From NCBI RefSeq assembly GCF_009371975.2, contig NZ_VIKT02000003.1, positions 123,148-187,147 of the forward strand: a stretch of 64,000 nucleotides of DNA, read 5' to 3'. The DNA is from Microcella pacifica (GTDB lineage: Bacteria > Actinomycetota > Actinomycetes > Actinomycetales > Microbacteriaceae). The notes beneath the pieces were generated by a model that saw nothing but the letters and a program-made list of their open reading frames with translations, was not told the origin of the DNA and did no database searches. Each line of letters opens with the position of its first letter. The first letter of the stretch is position 1. This document shows, piece by piece, positions 1 through 8,512 of this stretch. A program made the translations under genes and the position numbers.

Positions 1-458
1 TCGGCGGAGTGCTCGGCGTGAAGGCGAGCCTGGTCCGCGCGCGTCAGCGCCGTCTCACGGTGCTGCCGCAGAATCTCGGCCAGGCGATTCCGATCGCCCA
101 TGTGAGCCGCCCACACTCGCAAGACGATCGGGTGCTTGAGAACGACAGCCTCCGGTGAGATGTCGTCGGCCCACCGCCGCATCGCCGCGACACCGTCGTC
201 GGTGATGCCGTAGAGCCGCCGCGACTTCGCCTCGTGCGTCTGCTCGACGCGCGAGACGACCAGGCCGCGACTCTCGAGCCGCCGAAGCTCGCCGTAGATC
301 TGGCTCTGCGAAGGCGCCCAGTAGAAGAACGCCAGGCTCTGATCGGCCCATCTCTTGACGTCGTAGCCCGAGAGTTCTGACCCAAAGGACAACACCCCGA
401 GCACGGCCCAGGCGGTGGGAGGAAGCTCGTCGTCGCGCGCTGGGCTGCTCTCAGTCAC
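1..458 (-). CDS. PadR-family transcriptional regulator (partial, 3' end outside window)
   Basis: The gene runs off the left edge, so about 152 N-terminal residues are visible. They show the PadR winged helix: a first helix and strand around TAWAVLGVLSF, a recognition region ending ESRGLVVSRVEQ and a wing at RRLYGITDDG, followed by the start of the helical dimerisation half. The GTG start at 458 is chosen because GAGGGG lies 7 bases upstream of it. The gene is divergent from the hydrolase/monooxygenase pair across 79 bases that contain palindromes. PadR proteins usually repress a neighbouring operon until an effector binds, so control of that pair is likely but inferred. The ligand cannot be told. 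Confidence 0.85.
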   Translation of the reverse strand, partial: MTESSPARDDELPPTAWAVLGVLSFGSELSGYDVKRWADQSLAFFYWAPSQSQIYGELRRLESRGLVVSRVEQTHEAKSRRLYGITDDGVAAMRRWADDISPEAVVLKHPIVLRVWAAHMGDRNRLAEILRQHRETALTRADQARLHAEHSA

Positions 459-483
459 GTGCGTTCCCCTCGACATCTTCCGG

Positions 484-519
484 TAACTATGCCTAATAGT
501 ATTATGCTCACCTGGCATA
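484..519. promoter_or_regulatory. Divergent promoter and operator candidates, PadR gene / hydrolase operon
   Basis: An 11-base palindrome TAATAGTATTA (494-504) is nested inside a wider inverted repeat TATGCC (488-493) / GGCATA (514-519). TATTAT at 500-505 could be a -10 element for the plus-strand operon that starts at 538. This AT-rich patch stands out from its surroundings and is the likely operator. The assignment to the adjacent PadR protein is inferred from position only. Confidence 0.5.
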
Positions 520-537
520 CCGATCGAAGGAGATCCC

Positions 538-1458
538 ATGTCGCAGACCCAGCGCATGATCGAGCTGCTCAACGAGAACTTTCCCGACCTCGCTGCGCTG
601 CCGCCGCTGGAGGCGCGTGCGACCGCCGACGCTCGCGTGAGGACTCCCGACAATCTGGATGACGTGGCCGGAGCGACCGATCACCGAATCGACGACCACG
701 GCGTGCCGGTGCGGGTGTATGTGCCGCACTCCCCTCGGGCCGGAGCGCCAGTAACCGTCTTTGCCCACGGCGGCGGTTTTCTGCACGGTTCGATCGCCAG
801 CCACGATGGCTTCTGCCGGCGCTGGTCGCGCGGCACCGGCACCATCGTCGTCTCCGTTGGTTATCGCCTCGCACCCGAGCACCGAGCGCCCGCGGGTGTC
901 GACGATGTGCTGGCCGCCGTCGACTGGGTACTGCGTGAAGGGTTGGGCACCGAGGTGGTTCTCGCTGGCGACAGTGCCGGCGCCACCCTCGCGGCGATCG
1001 CCAGCCTCCGTCTTCGCGACCGAGGTCACTCTCCGGTCCGCGCACAGGTTTTGCTCTATCCCTTTCTCGATCCGACGATGTCGAGCGAGTCCCACCGGGC
1101 ACTCGCCACGGGCACGTTTGTCACCGGCCGCCTCCTGTCGTACTACTGGGAGGTCTACCTCGGCGATGAGCCTCGCTCGGCGATCACCGCTGACGTGAAC
1201 CCGAGCCTCGCCGAGCGTCATGACGGGCTACCGCCAGCCATTGTCGTGACAGCGGGGCGCGATCCACTCTGCGACGAGGGACGCGACTACGCACAGCTGC
1301 TCAGTCGCGCTGGCGTGCACACCACCCATCGTCACTACCCGGATCAGTTCCACGGCTTCGCCACGATTCCGAACTACGCCCCGAGCGAGTCAGCCGCACA
1401 CCTGTTGTGGTCCGACCTCGCCGATGCGCTGTCCGCCACTGCAGAGGAGACCCCCTGA
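538..1458 (+). CDS. Alpha/beta hydrolase of the hormone-sensitive-lipase family
   Basis: A 306-residue carboxylesterase-type hydrolase. It has the oxyanion motif HGGG at 77-80, the nucleophile elbow GDSAG at 144-148 (Ser146), Asp242 in RDPLCDEG and His272 in DQFHGF, a complete catalytic triad of the HSL (bacterial lipase family IV) type. The ATG at 538 follows GGAG with normal spacing. Its stop overlaps the start of the Baeyer-Villiger monooxygenase (TGATG at 1456-1460), so the two are translationally coupled. A BVMO makes an ester or lactone from a ketone, and this hydrolase is the obvious enzyme to open it; that pairing is inferred from context. No signal peptide is seen, so it should act in the cytoplasm. 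Confidence 0.9.
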   Translation: MSQTQRMIELLNENFPDLAALPPLEARATADARVRTPDNLDDVAGATDHRIDDHGVPVRVYVPHSPRAGAPVTVFAHGGGFLHGSIASHDGFCRRWSRGTGTIVVSVGYRLAPEHRAPAGVDDVLAAVDWVLREGLGTEVVLAGDSAGATLAAIASLRLRDRGHSPVRAQVLLYPFLDPTMSSESHRALATGTFVTGRLLSYYWEVYLGDEPRSAITADVNPSLAERHDGLPPAIVVTAGRDPLCDEGRDYAQLLSRAGVHTTHRHYPDQFHGFATIPNYAPSESAAHLLWSDLADALSATAEETP

Positions 1459-3059
1459 TGAGCACTGCCCCCGTCGATTTGGTGATCATTGGCGCCGGCT
1501 TCGCTGGCATCTACACCACCCTTCACGCCCAGCGCCGTGGGCTCACCACCGTGGGAATCGATGCCGCGAGCGACGTTGGCGGCACCTGGTACTGGAATCG
1601 CTACCCGGGCGCGCGCTGCGATGTCGAGAGTCTTGACTACTCCTACTCGTTCGACGACGACCTTCAGCGAGAGTGGCGGTGGAGCGAGCGCTACGCGACG
1701 CAACCCGAGATCTTGCGCTATCTGGAGCATGTCGCAGACCGTTACGACGTTCGTCAGCACTATCGATTCGGTGAACGGATGCTCAGCGCCGACTGGAGCG
1801 AGACGACGCACACCTGGACTGTGCGCACCGACGCTGGCTCGGTCGTCGAGAGTCGATGGCTCGTCATGGCCACCGGCAGCCTGTCGGCGCCGATCCTGCC
1901 CGACCTTCCGGGTCGTGACACCTTCCGGGGCGAGGTTTACCAGACGGCGGCCTGGCCGATCGAGCATCCCGACCTCCGCGGCAAGCGCATCGCGCTGATC
2001 GGCACCGGGTCGTCGGGCATTCAGGCTCTGCCCCACCTGGCGGCAGCAGGCTCCGAGGTTGTCGTGTATCAGCGCACGGCCAATTACAGCGTGCCCGCCT
2101 TCAATCGCAATATTGACGACGACGAGTGGCTGGCTGCGCTCGCCGACTATCCCGAACGCCGTCGCGCATCGTGGAACAGCTTGGCGGGCTCTCCGTGGAC
2201 CAGCCACCCCGTGCCCTTCCACGAGGCGTCTCCCGACGAGCGCGAAGCGGTCTTCGAAGAGTTCTGGACTCGGGGCGGGGTTCTCTTCGCCAAGGCCTTT
2301 CAGGGCCTCACCGGCGATGCGGAGATTAACGCAGCGGCGACGGAGTTCTTCGAACGTCAGCTCGCGACACTGGTGGACGATCCGCACACCCTCGCCGACC
2401 TGACCCCCCACGACCACCCCCTGGGCACGAAGCGCATCTGCACCGACTCTGGCTATTACCAGACCTTCAATCAGGAGCACGTGCATCTCGTGAACCTCCA
2501 GCGTGAGCCCATCACAGCGGTGTCAGAGAGGGGCATCACCACGAGCTCGACGTTTCGTGAACACGACGTGATCGTCTACGCCACGGGGTTCGATGCGATG
2601 ACAGGCGCCTTGACCGAGGCTGACATTCGAGGTCGTGACGGCCGCCTGCTTCGAGATGAGTGGAAAGGCGGCCCCACGACGCTGCTGGGCATCGGCATTC
2701 CCGGCTTTCCGAATCTGCTGTCACTCAACGGACCCGGTTCTCCCAGTGTGCTGTCGAACATGGCGCTGTGCTCAGAACAGCAGGGAGACTTCGCCCTGCG
2801 CCTCATCGATCACTGCGCACAGACGGGGTTCACCTCTGCCGAGGCTCGATGGGACGCCGCGCTCGAGTGGACTGAGCACGGTCGAGAGCTCGCGAGTCGA
2901 TCCTTCTTCGGATCAACCCGTTCCTGGTACACGGGCGCGAACGTCGAGGGGAAGGCGCGCGGTTTCTTGCCCTACATCGGCGGCTTCCGCCCCTACATCG
3001 AGCGGTGCGACGACGTTGCGGGCGCGGGTTACGCCGGTTTCGTGCTCAGCGAGCACTGA
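1458..3059 (+). CDS. Baeyer-Villiger-type flavin monooxygenase with altered fingerprint
   Basis: A 533-residue FAD/NADPH monooxygenase. It shows the FAD-binding GAGFAG (12-17), the BVMO-type stretch GGTWYWNRYPGARCD (41-55) and the NADP-binding GTGSSG (182-187). The diagnostic fingerprint FxGxxxHxxxWP is present at 156-167 as FRGEVYQTAAWP, so the usual His is Gln162. BVMOs insert oxygen next to a ketone carbonyl to give an ester or lactone. The start at 1458 overlaps the upstream hydrolase stop, fitting an oxidise-then-hydrolyse pair. The substrate is unknown; a cyclic or long-chain ketone is likely from the neighbours. With the Gln, true Baeyer-Villiger activity is probable but not certain; an N-oxide or sulfide oxygenase role is the alternative. 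Confidence 0.88.
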   Translation: MSTAPVDLVIIGAGFAGIYTTLHAQRRGLTTVGIDAASDVGGTWYWNRYPGARCDVESLDYSYSFDDDLQREWRWSERYATQPEILRYLEHVADRYDVRQHYRFGERMLSADWSETTHTWTVRTDAGSVVESRWLVMATGSLSAPILPDLPGRDTFRGEVYQTAAWPIEHPDLRGKRIALIGTGSSGIQALPHLAAAGSEVVVYQRTANYSVPAFNRNIDDDEWLAALADYPERRRASWNSLAGSPWTSHPVPFHEASPDEREAVFEEFWTRGGVLFAKAFQGLTGDAEINAAATEFFERQLATLVDDPHTLADLTPHDHPLGTKRICTDSGYYQTFNQEHVHLVNLQREPITAVSERGITTSSTFREHDVIVYATGFDAMTGALTEADIRGRDGRLLRDEWKGGPTTLLGIGIPGFPNLLSLNGPGSPSVLSNMALCSEQQGDFALRLIDHCAQTGFTSAEARWDAALEWTEHGRELASRSFFGSTRSWYTGANVEGKARGFLPYIGGFRPYIERCDDVAGAGYAGFVLSEH

Positions 3060-3095
3060 GGCTAGGACTGTCGAGCGTTCCCGGCTACGATCAGT

Positions 3096-3115
3096 TAGCA
3101 AGCAAATGCTTGGTA
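3096..3115. promoter_or_regulatory. Shared operator-like motif, copy A
   Basis: TAGCAAGCAAATGCTTGGTA lies 13 bases before the SDR start codon. It is one of at least five related near-palindromes (CAAG-N6-CTTG core) in front of transcription units in the first 13 kb. It probably binds one regulator, of a TetR-like type, encoded outside this window. Confidence 0.6.
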
Positions 3116-3128
3116 GTGGAGGAGCGTC

Positions 3129-3872
3129 ATGGGCGATGCACAACTCGGCTTCACGGCCGACGACACGATTTTGATCACAGGGGCGGGAAGCGGCATCGGC
3201 CGAGCCACGGCCTTGCGCGCGGCCGAACAGGGACTGCGCGTGAGCGCCTGGGACATTGCCCCCGGGGGAGTGCACGAGACGGTCGACCTCATCACTGCCG
3301 CGGGAGGAACCGCGCGCGCATGGGTCGGCGACGTGTCGGATCCCGAGATCGTGACCACCGGCTTGCGCGATGCGGTCGAGGCTCTCGGTCCCGTTCGCTA
3401 TCTGCACAACAACGCCGGACCCGCCTCAGCACACCCACTCGAGTTCGACCGGGCCATCCACATCTCCCTGGGCAGTGTGCGCCGGATGACCGACACCTGG
3501 GCCGCGAGTGGCCTGCCCGAAGGCGCAGCCATGGTTGTCACCACCTCGGTTGCGGGCAACCTCGTCGGCACCGATGTCGACTGGTACTCCACGGCAAAGG
3601 CGGGCCTCATGGGCTACGTGCGACACCTGGCAGCGCACCGCGCCCACGAGTTTCGCAGCAATGGCGTGGCACCGGGTATGACAGACACCCCCCGGCTCGC
3701 CTCGTTCAAGGCAAGTGAGATCGGCAATCGCGTGCTCGAGCGAATCCCCCTCAAGCGCATGGCGACGGCCGACGACATCGCGTGGGCGACGCTCTTCCTG
3801 TTCTCTCCCCTCGCCGGGTACATCAACGGTGTCTTTCTGCCGGTTGACGGGGGTTGGACGGTCACGCAGTGA
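3129..3872 (+). CDS. Short-chain dehydrogenase/reductase (classical SDR)
   Basis: A 247-residue NAD(P)-dependent alcohol/ketone oxidoreductase. It has the cofactor motif TGAGSGIG (17-24), NNAG (94-97), Ser140 and the catalytic Tyr153-x3-Lys157 in WYSTAKAG, and ends in a canonical VDGGWTVTQ-type tail. The ATG at 3129 follows GGAGG. It opens a three-gene operon: its last 4 bases overlap the GTG of a thioesterase, which overlaps an NTF2-like gene. Within the block it would interconvert an alcohol and a ketone or a 3-hydroxyacyl-CoA and 3-oxoacyl-CoA; which one cannot be read from the sequence. The operator-like copy A lies directly upstream. Confidence 0.88.
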   Translation: MGDAQLGFTADDTILITGAGSGIGRATALRAAEQGLRVSAWDIAPGGVHETVDLITAAGGTARAWVGDVSDPEIVTTGLRDAVEALGPVRYLHNNAGPASAHPLEFDRAIHISLGSVRRMTDTWAASGLPEGAAMVVTTSVAGNLVGTDVDWYSTAKAGLMGYVRHLAAHRAHEFRSNGVAPGMTDTPRLASFKASEIGNRVLERIPLKRMATADDIAWATLFLFSPLAGYINGVFLPVDGGWTVTQ

Positions 3873-4318
3873 GCACGGCCGCTTCGGTGCTGCACAGTCA
3901 CACCATCCGCTTGAGCTACGCCGACACCGACCCCGCGGGCATCCTGTACTACGGTTCGTGGTTTCCGAAAATGGAAGGCCTGCAGAGCGAGTTTCTCTTT
4001 ATGCAGGGCTTTCGTCAGGACACTCTGGCCGAACGCTTCGGCTGGTGGACGGTCTCGCGCGCGACGCGCTGCGACTACCTCGCCGCCGCGCGCCTGTTCG
4101 ATGAGATCAGAATCGACCTGCGCTTGGGTGAGATCGGCACCAGTTCGTTCCGCTTCGACTTCGAGATGCGTCGCCTGAGCGATGACGTTCTGGTGGCCAC
4201 CGCATCCAACACTGCGGTGACCGTTGATCTCAGCCAGCGCCCGGTTCGTATTCCCGACGATTTTCGGCGGCACCTCAACGGCTGGCTCGCCGCCCACCGA
4301 GAGGGCGCCCCCGCATGA
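3869..4318 (+). CDS. Hotdog-fold acyl-CoA thioesterase (4HBT type)
   Basis: A 149-residue single hotdog domain. The N-terminal RLSYADTDPAGILYYGSWF carries the 4-hydroxybenzoyl-CoA thioesterase signature with the catalytic acid expected in DTDPAG (Asp19/Asp21), followed by the long hotdog helix. The GTG start at 3869 overlaps the SDR stop (GTGA), and its own stop overlaps the next ATG, which fits tight translational coupling. Family members hydrolyse acyl-CoA or aryl-CoA thioesters, and in this cluster it probably releases a CoA-bound pathway intermediate. The chain or ring specificity is not visible. Confidence 0.85.
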   Translation: MSTAASVLHSHTIRLSYADTDPAGILYYGSWFPKMEGLQSEFLFMQGFRQDTLAERFGWWTVSRATRCDYLAAARLFDEIRIDLRLGEIGTSSFRFDFEMRRLSDDVLVATASNTAVTVDLSQRPVRIPDDFRRHLNGWLAAHREGAPA

Positions 4319-4749
4319 GCACCGAGCTGCACGACCTGACTGCGCGCCTGGCCATCACGAGCCTGCTCGCGCGCATTGCCCACTTGGCCGACGACGGAGA
4401 GGTCGCCGAGTACCTGGCTTGCTTCACCGCAGACGCCAGTTGGGAGCTGAAGAACGGCCGCGGCCTCGACCTTGCGCCGCAGGTTCGCCGCGGCTACGAC
4501 GAGCTCGCTGCCGGGGTGCATGAGCGACGCGCGAGCGGAATGCAGGGCCCCGGCAGCCACACGATGCACGACATCTCGAGCATCGACATTCGGGTCGACG
4601 GCGACACCGCGCGGGCGACGAGCTACTTTCGCTACTACCGTTCGACCGACGCCACGCCAGAACTTGTCACGATGGGCCGGTACGACGACGAGTTCACGAA
4701 GACGGTGGACGGCTGGCGCATGCGGCGCCGCGTCATCCGTCGCGACTAG
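4315..4749 (+). CDS. SnoaL/NTF2-like small protein
   Basis: A 144-residue protein with the cone-shaped alpha+beta NTF2/SnoaL pattern. It has N-terminal helices with AITSLLARIAHLADDGEVAEYLACF, a Trp-containing strand DASWELKNG, then strands with HTMHDISSIDIRVDGDTA and a C-terminal WRMRRRVIRRD. Members include isomerases, dehydratases and ring-oxygenase small subunits, but many are of unknown activity. It is the last gene of the SDR operon (ATGA overlap at 4315-4318). Its 3' end overlaps the convergent metallo-hydrolase gene by 17 bases. It resembles the second NTF2-like gene at 8465-8929, so the block uses two such proteins. Function is unassigned. Confidence 0.75.
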   Translation: MSTELHDLTARLAITSLLARIAHLADDGEVAEYLACFTADASWELKNGRGLDLAPQVRRGYDELAAGVHERRASGMQGPGSHTMHDISSIDIRVDGDTARATSYFRYYRSTDATPELVTMGRYDDEFTKTVDGWRMRRRVIRRD

Positions 4750-5788
4750 CGGCGACCGACAGCCAACGCTCCGCGCGGCCGGTCTCGACGAACTCCTTGT
4801 GCAGTTCGGTCTGCCGGAGGGCGGAGTGTAGCCAGAAGTCGTGCATGCCGTCCCATCCCGCCGTCCAGGTCAGACGACGTGCGTATTCCCAGACGGGAGC
4901 GTCGCCCAGTGTCGGCACGAGCGCCGCCACTTCGCGAGTGCGACGCAGGTGGTGGTTCACGATCTCCTCACGGCGACCCTCGAGCCCGATGAAGCGAAAC
5001 TCGTGCCCGGGCAGCACCTGATAGTCATCCATCGGCGCGAGACGGTCGAGCGACGTGAAGTAGTCGTGGAGGGGGTCGGTGTCGGGCAGAGTGCCCAGCC
5101 CGATTCCCGCGAAGATACGGGGCAGTACGTGGTCTCCGGAATAGACCAGGTGGCGGCGATGGTCGACCAGGCAGACGTGTCCCCCGGTGTGCCCGGGGGT
5201 CTCGATGATCTCGAGGTCGTGCTCGGCAATCGGGAGGCGCTCACCGTGCTGCATCGTGAGGTCGGGCTCAAGGTCATCGACCTCCGCCGACCGCCCGAAC
5301 GAGGCCAACAACTCGTCCTGGCGATCGCTGGGTACACCCCATCGCGTCAACTGAGCCGGAACATCGAGCTCGTCTGCTCGGGATGGTGCAGTCTCCTGTG
5401 CGAGAACGGCCCGTTCGGTGCTCGAGAGGATGATTCGGGCGCCCACCTGCTCGCGCACCGCAGCGCACAGCCCCAGGTGATCGGGGTGGAAGTGCGTCGC
5501 GATGACCGTCTCGACGGCATCGAGCGAATAACCGATGACTCCCAGTGAGCGCTCGAGCTCGCCCATGGCGGCCTCCCCACCCCACCCCGGATCGATGAGG
5601 TGCACGGACCCGTCTCCGGAGACGAGAACGTAGGTCAGCGTGGCGGGGAGCGATCCCTGGGGGATCGGCGAGGCTATCGCCCAAACGCCCTCAGCAACCT
5701 GTTCGGGATTCGCCGCGACACCGGAGTCCCAGGCGACTTGCTGGGCCTGGCTCGCAGGGTGTACTGAGGTCGAGCCCGCAACTGCCAT
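4733..5788 (-). CDS. Metallo-beta-lactamase-fold hydrolase
   Basis: A 351-residue protein with the metal-binding THFHPDH motif (98-104), a further His in TPGHTGGH (His200) and SGDH (Asp219, His220), which together give the usual two-metal site. The C-terminal third is helical, as in MBL-fold thioesterase- or lactonase-like proteins of catabolic clusters. The ATG at 5788 is the first plausible start. The gene is convergent with the NTF2-like gene (17-base overlap) and divergent from the MFS gene, sharing operator copy B. In a BVMO cluster a lactone or thioester hydrolase role is reasonable, but this is inference and glyoxalase II-like or other esterase activity is possible. Confidence 0.82.
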   Translation of the reverse strand: MAVAGSTSVHPASQAQQVAWDSGVAANPEQVAEGVWAIASPIPQGSLPATLTYVLVSGDGSVHLIDPGWGGEAAMGELERSLGVIGYSLDAVETVIATHFHPDHLGLCAAVREQVGARIILSSTERAVLAQETAPSRADELDVPAQLTRWGVPSDRQDELLASFGRSAEVDDLEPDLTMQHGERLPIAEHDLEIIETPGHTGGHVCLVDHRRHLVYSGDHVLPRIFAGIGLGTLPDTDPLHDYFTSLDRLAPMDDYQVLPGHEFRFIGLEGRREEIVNHHLRRTREVAALVPTLGDAPVWEYARRLTWTAGWDGMHDFWLHSALRQTELHKEFVETGRAERWLSVAASRDG

Positions 5789-5829
5789 GCATCGAATCTA
5801 GTTCGCCGGAGCGCGCAAGGCCATTCCAA

Positions 5830-5849
5830 AACCAAGGAAACGCTTGTTT
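5830..5849. promoter_or_regulatory. Shared operator-like motif, copy B
   Basis: AACCAAGGAAACGCTTGTTT lies between the divergent metallo-hydrolase and MFS genes. It matches the CAAG-N6-CTTG core of the other copies, so it could control both genes at once. Confidence 0.55.
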
Positions 5850-5874
5850 GCTAGGCTTCGAGAAGGAGGCGGGT

Positions 5875-7254
5875 ATGCGACGGTGGCGCACGGAACGAGC
5901 TCTCGTTCCGGTACTCGCTCTCGCCGGCATGCTGTCGTCTCTGCAGTTCACGCTGATTCTGCCGACCTTGCCCGAGATTCCCGGCGTTCTCGGAATCTCG
6001 GCGAACGACGCCACCTGGATCGTGACGATCACGCTCCTGACCTCGACGGTCGGTAGCCCCATCATCGGCAGGCTCGCCGATCTCTTCGGGCGTCGGCGTC
6101 TCCTTATCGCCGCCCTCGCCTCCCTGGTACTGGGCTCGCTGATCGCGGCTCTCGGCATGACCTTTCTCACGGTGCTCATCGGCCGTGCGCTGCAAGGACT
6201 GGCGGCAACGATCATTCCGGTCGGCATCAGCCTGCTCCGAGAGGTCGTCGGCCGCGAACGATCCAACTCCGGAATCGGGTTCATCAGCGCCACCCTCGGC
6301 ATCGGCTCAGCGCTCGGCCTTCCCCTCTCCGGCGTCCTCTCTAGCCTGGGCGGGCTCGCGGCCCTCTTCTGGTTCTCGGCTGCGACCGGAGCCGTGTTCC
6401 TCGTGCTCGTGATCCTGGTGCTGCCCGAGCCAGCGGGCCGCGCGACCGGCGGCTTCGACATCGCCGGCGCAGTCTTGCTCTCGATCACTCTGACCGCCGC
6501 CCTCATCGCCATCTCGAAGGTGCTGGTGTGGGGCCCGCTGAGCGCCGAGCTGCTCGCCGCTGTCGTCATCTGCCTCACCGCGCTCGTGGCGTGGATTGTG
6601 CGCTCGCTGCGCATCGCCAGCCCGATCATCGACCTCCGCCTCTCGTTCGGCATGCCGGTGGTGATCATCAACATCGCCTCCTTCTTGATCACGTTCGGCA
6701 TGTTCGCGAACCATTTCCTGACGATCCACGAGGCGCGGGCACCCCTCGACACCGACATGGGCTTGGGCATTCCCGCCATCAGCGCAGGGCTCATTCTGAT
6801 GCCCTCTGCCATCGCCATGTTCTCCGTCGCTCCCCTCGCCGGAAAGCTGCTGAACCGAGTGGGTGGCCGCCCGACTCTGGCCCTCGGAAGCGCAATCATC
6901 GCCTCGGCCTATGTCTTCCGTCTGCTCGTGCACGGCGACATCGTCGCTGTCGTGGTGGGTGCCCTGCTGGTGGGAATCGGCACCGCATTCGCCTTCGCCG
7001 CCATGCCCTCGCTCATCAACGATGCGGTGCCGCTGCATTCCTTGGCCTCAGCAAACTCGGTCAACGCCGTGGTGCGTTCGCTGTCGGGCGCAACGGCGAG
7101 CGCAACGCTGGCCTTTCTCATCGTGGCCGTGCCGAGTGCGGCCGATCCCGACTTTCTCGCCGAGTCTGGGCTGGTCATCGCCTTCGCCGTGACCGCGACC
7201 TTCGCCGCTGCGGCTGCCCTCCTGGCCTTCACCCTCCCCCGCCGAGCGCGCTGA
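5875..7254 (+). CDS. MFS transporter, drug/metabolite exporter type
   Basis: About 459 residues with 12-14 hydrophobic segments. It has the N-terminal MFS pattern LTSTVGSPIIGRLADLFGRRRLLIA, where the GRLADLFGRRR loop is the classic motif A between the second and third helices. Overall it resembles the DHA2 (EmrB/QacA) branch. The ATG at 5875 is chosen because a strong AAGGAGG lies five bases upstream; an earlier start would begin inside operator copy B. Located among catabolic enzymes, it probably exports or imports a pathway compound or a toxic intermediate. Direction and substrate cannot be told. Confidence 0.87.
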   Translation: MRRWRTERALVPVLALAGMLSSLQFTLILPTLPEIPGVLGISANDATWIVTITLLTSTVGSPIIGRLADLFGRRRLLIAALASLVLGSLIAALGMTFLTVLIGRALQGLAATIIPVGISLLREVVGRERSNSGIGFISATLGIGSALGLPLSGVLSSLGGLAALFWFSAATGAVFLVLVILVLPEPAGRATGGFDIAGAVLLSITLTAALIAISKVLVWGPLSAELLAAVVICLTALVAWIVRSLRIASPIIDLRLSFGMPVVIINIASFLITFGMFANHFLTIHEARAPLDTDMGLGIPAISAGLILMPSAIAMFSVAPLAGKLLNRVGGRPTLALGSAIIASAYVFRLLVHGDIVAVVVGALLVGIGTAFAFAAMPSLINDAVPLHSLASANSVNAVVRSLSGATASATLAFLIVAVPSAADPDFLAESGLVIAFAVTATFAAAAALLAFTLPRRAR

Positions 7255-7267
7255 CCTTCTGGACCCC

Positions 7268-7287
7268 TACCAAGCACGCGCTTGGTA
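7268..7287. promoter_or_regulatory. Shared operator-like motif, copy C (best palindrome)
   Basis: TACCAAGCACGCGCTTGGTA is symmetrical except at its centre (TACCAAGC and GCTTGGTA arms around ACGC). It ends 10 bases before the reductase start codon at 7298 and is the most regular copy of the motif. Confidence 0.65.
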
Positions 7288-7297
7288 GTCTGGTGTG

Positions 7298-8512
7298 ATG
7301 GATGCTGTACCCCCGGTCTCGGACCCCGCCCTCTTTCGACCCCTGACGCTTCGGGGCGTCACGATCCCGAACCGCGTCGGGGTCTCCCCGATGTGCATGT
7401 ATTCCTCCACTGACGGGGCCGTCACTGACTTCCACCTGGTTCATCTGGGACGCTTCGCCCTCGGCGGCGCAGGTCTCGTCGTGATGGAGGCCACCGCGGT
7501 GACCCCCGCCGGCCGCATCTCGCCTCGCGACGCGGGCTTGTGGAGCGACGACCACCTTCCGGGGCTCCGCCGCATCGCTGGCGTCCTCACCGAGCAGGGC
7601 TCGGTTCCCGGAATCCAGCTTGGCCACGCAGGACGGCGAGCTGCCGTGACTGAACCGTGGCATGGCGGGCAGCCCCTGGTGTGGTCCGAGACAGAGCCCG
7701 GTCGCGAACCCTGGGCCCTGCAGGCACCCTCCGCCGCCCCGGCGGGCCCCGAGTGGCCCACACCTCGCGCGCTCTCCGAGTCTGAGCTCACGGCGAGCCT
7801 CGACCTGTGGGCGGCTGCGGCGCGCCGCGCATCCGAAGCCGGCTTTCGTTTCCTCGAACTGCATGGCGCTCACGGCTACCTGCTGCACTCCTTCCTCTCG
7901 CCGTTGTCGAACCATCGCAGCGACGCGTATGGGGGCACGCCCGAGGCCCGCATGCGGTACCCGCTCGAGGTCGTCCGCGCCGTGCGCGCGAGCCTGCCCG
8001 CCGAGACGGCCCTGTCGTATCGCGTGTCGACCGTTGATGGCATTGACGGAGGCCTCACTCTCGACGACACGGTCGTCTTTGCCGAACGGCTGGCCGAGGC
8101 AGGAGTCGACATCATCGACACCTCGTCGGGCGGCATCACGACCGACCGCAGCGTCGACACCCGCGTGCGACGCGGCTTCGCCTTCCACGCCGATTTCTCC
8201 CGCGCCGTGCGCGAGCGCGTCGGCATCCCGACCGCGACGGTGGGCTTAATCGTCGACCCCCAGCAGGCTGATGCGCTGATCGATCACGGGGATGCTGACC
8301 TCGTGCTGCTCGGACGAACCGCGCTCGATGACCCCAACTGGCCGAACCGAGCACGCCATGTGCTCGGCGCCGTCGACCCGACTGCAGACCCGCGCTTCGA
8401 GAGCTACCTCACGCCGTGGCGCGCCGGAATCGAGCGTCTGTTGGCACGCGGCGAGTCGCCCCTGTCACGGTTCGAGATCGATGCCCCGGAGGAGGTCACG
8501 GGCCTCCCCTGA
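7298..8512 (+). CDS. NADH:flavin oxidoreductase, old yellow enzyme (YqjM-like)
   Basis: A 404-residue FMN-dependent ene-reductase. The N-terminus (LFRPLTLRGVTIPNRVGVSP) leads to the YqjM-type Cys33 in MCMYSS. The barrel continues with GIQLGHAGRR and the substrate-binding HGAHGYLLHSFLSP followed by NHRSDAYGG. These enzymes reduce activated C=C bonds of enones or dienoyl compounds. ATG 7298 is preferred; a GTG three bases earlier is in frame. No clear Shine-Dalgarno is present, so leaderless translation from a promoter at operator copy C is possible. The last 48 bases overlap the convergent NTF2-like gene. In the block it may saturate an unsaturated ketone ahead of the BVMO, which is inference. 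Confidence 0.88.
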   Translation: MDAVPPVSDPALFRPLTLRGVTIPNRVGVSPMCMYSSTDGAVTDFHLVHLGRFALGGAGLVVMEATAVTPAGRISPRDAGLWSDDHLPGLRRIAGVLTEQGSVPGIQLGHAGRRAAVTEPWHGGQPLVWSETEPGREPWALQAPSAAPAGPEWPTPRALSESELTASLDLWAAAARRASEAGFRFLELHGAHGYLLHSFLSPLSNHRSDAYGGTPEARMRYPLEVVRAVRASLPAETALSYRVSTVDGIDGGLTLDDTVVFAERLAEAGVDIIDTSSGGITTDRSVDTRVRRGFAFHADFSRAVRERVGIPTATVGLIVDPQQADALIDHGDADLVLLGRTALDDPNWPNRARHVLGAVDPTADPRFESYLTPWRAGIERLLARGESPLSRFEIDAPEEVTGLP

